A DNA stretch of 64,000 nucleotides from Perca fluviatilis (lineage: Eukaryota; Chordata; Actinopteri; Perciformes; Percidae), in contig NC_053118.1 in assembly GCF_010015445.1 (NCBI RefSeq), positions 15,792,437 through 15,856,436 on the forward strand, written 5' to 3'. The notes under the pieces are model-generated. The model saw nothing but the letters and a program-made list of their open reading frames with translations. It ran no database searches and had not been told where the DNA came from. Positions 63,327-64,000 of the stretch are shown here, piece after piece (position 1 is the stretch's first letter; the number at the start of each line of letters is the position of its first letter). A program made the position numbers and the translations under genes.

Positions 63327-64000
63327 TAGGACATACATGGAACCTCAACATCCCAATGACACCTCTTTCCTCTGCAAATCTCACAATTTGAAACTGCCTC
63401 TGAAAACGGGCAACTCTTGGCGGCTCCTCCTCATTTGGCTCTAGTCTCTCTCTTTATCACGCCCCAACATTTACATAGGCCGCACAACTGACCTGAGATC
63501 AGTTAGTCTTCTGAATCTAGGTTGTGCAGATCTCTGCTATTCCATTACAAAATTCACTTCTGAAACTTTTTTTATGTGAGAAATCAACTATGTAAAGCTC
63601 AAATATGGGCTGTTTTACGAAAATGTTTGGCTAATTGCAAATTTTGTACGACTGTGTGTCGGAGTTCAGCGGCCGGTGCTGCCTGGGTTGCTACATCGCC
63701 GCCCTGCCTGACCCCAGCCTGCTGGGAGATAGATTGAGCTCCGTCACGGCCGGCAGCCCGCTCAATACCCGCGCAAACTCACCCTTCCTGGGTGACTGGA
63801 CTACCAAACGCCGCTGCCCTGACAGAGCTCCAGGGCCTGCAGCTTTCCGATGTTCTCCCTCCCATCTTCCTGCTAACTGGCCGGTGTGAGACTGAGAGCG
63901 TGGTCAGCGGGCTTGTTACGCCCGTAATCTCTTACCGCAGGTTCCAGTTAATTTTATAATGTGTGTAATTATAATGTGTTGAGTTATTTAAACAAACGAT
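63327..64000. other. Non-coding, partly GC-rich
   Basis: An 84-codon frame at 63,635-63,889 is GC-rich but without a recognisable domain; it may be repeat-derived. Confidence 0.35.

Noticed and set aside
63635..63889. GC-rich 84-residue ORF
   Set aside because: Composition looks repeat-derived; no family recognised.

Overview
The window looks like teleost (percomorph-type) nuclear DNA. It is AT-rich and intron-bearing. It is full of dinucleotide and tetranucleotide microsatellites, tRNA-derived SINEs, L2-type LINE tails and short TIR elements with TA, TTAA or 3-bp target duplications. There are no bacterial-style operons. Most of the 64 kb is repeat-derived, and only one convincing host gene family is present.

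The main feature is a minus-strand F-type lectin (fucolectin) locus. A long gene runs from a TATA promoter near 60.73 kb to a stop codon at 46.42 kb. It has a short non-coding first exon, a signal-peptide exon (56,139-56,203) and then ten head-to-tail copies of an approximately 851-bp unit. Each unit carries a 283-bp exon (N-terminal half) and a 164-bp exon (C-terminal half) of one F-type lectin domain. Splice phases match throughout (phase 1 between domains, phase 2 within a domain), so any number of units keeps the reading frame. Exons and introns are nearly identical between units, which implies very recent expansion or conversion. A 1.70-kb two-unit higher-order duplication is visible. Several middle units carry frameshifts. 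About 24 kb further along (35.49-36.84 kb) lies a decayed paralogue. It keeps the promoter, first exon and one half-domain exon but has lost the start codons and the C-half.

Region by region: 0-8.5 kb is non-coding DNA with microsatellites and one SINE. 8.5-14.2 kb holds two copies of a dispersed repeat, one of them split by a 3.15-kb IS630/Tc1-type transposon with an apparently intact three-exon DD35E transposase. 14.2-34.6 kb is a mosaic of TTAA elements, an L2 LINE 3' end, SINEs, MITEs and long (GT)n tracts. 34.6-36.9 kb is the lectin pseudogene. 37-45 kb holds a LINE tail, a CpG-rich block, a TTAA element with 0.26-kb inverted repeats and a cysteine-motif ORF, and a broken Harbinger transposase. 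45.7-60.8 kb is the ten-domain lectin gene with several transposons in its introns and 3' UTR. 60.8-64 kb has a microsatellite, a hAT end and otherwise unrecognised sequence.

The lectin would be secreted. Its promoter, signal peptide and domains form one transcription unit, and the tandem domains would give a multivalent fucose binder if the frameshifted units are read, skipped or mis-sequenced. All gene models here are read by eye from splice signals and protein motifs. No database search was possible.
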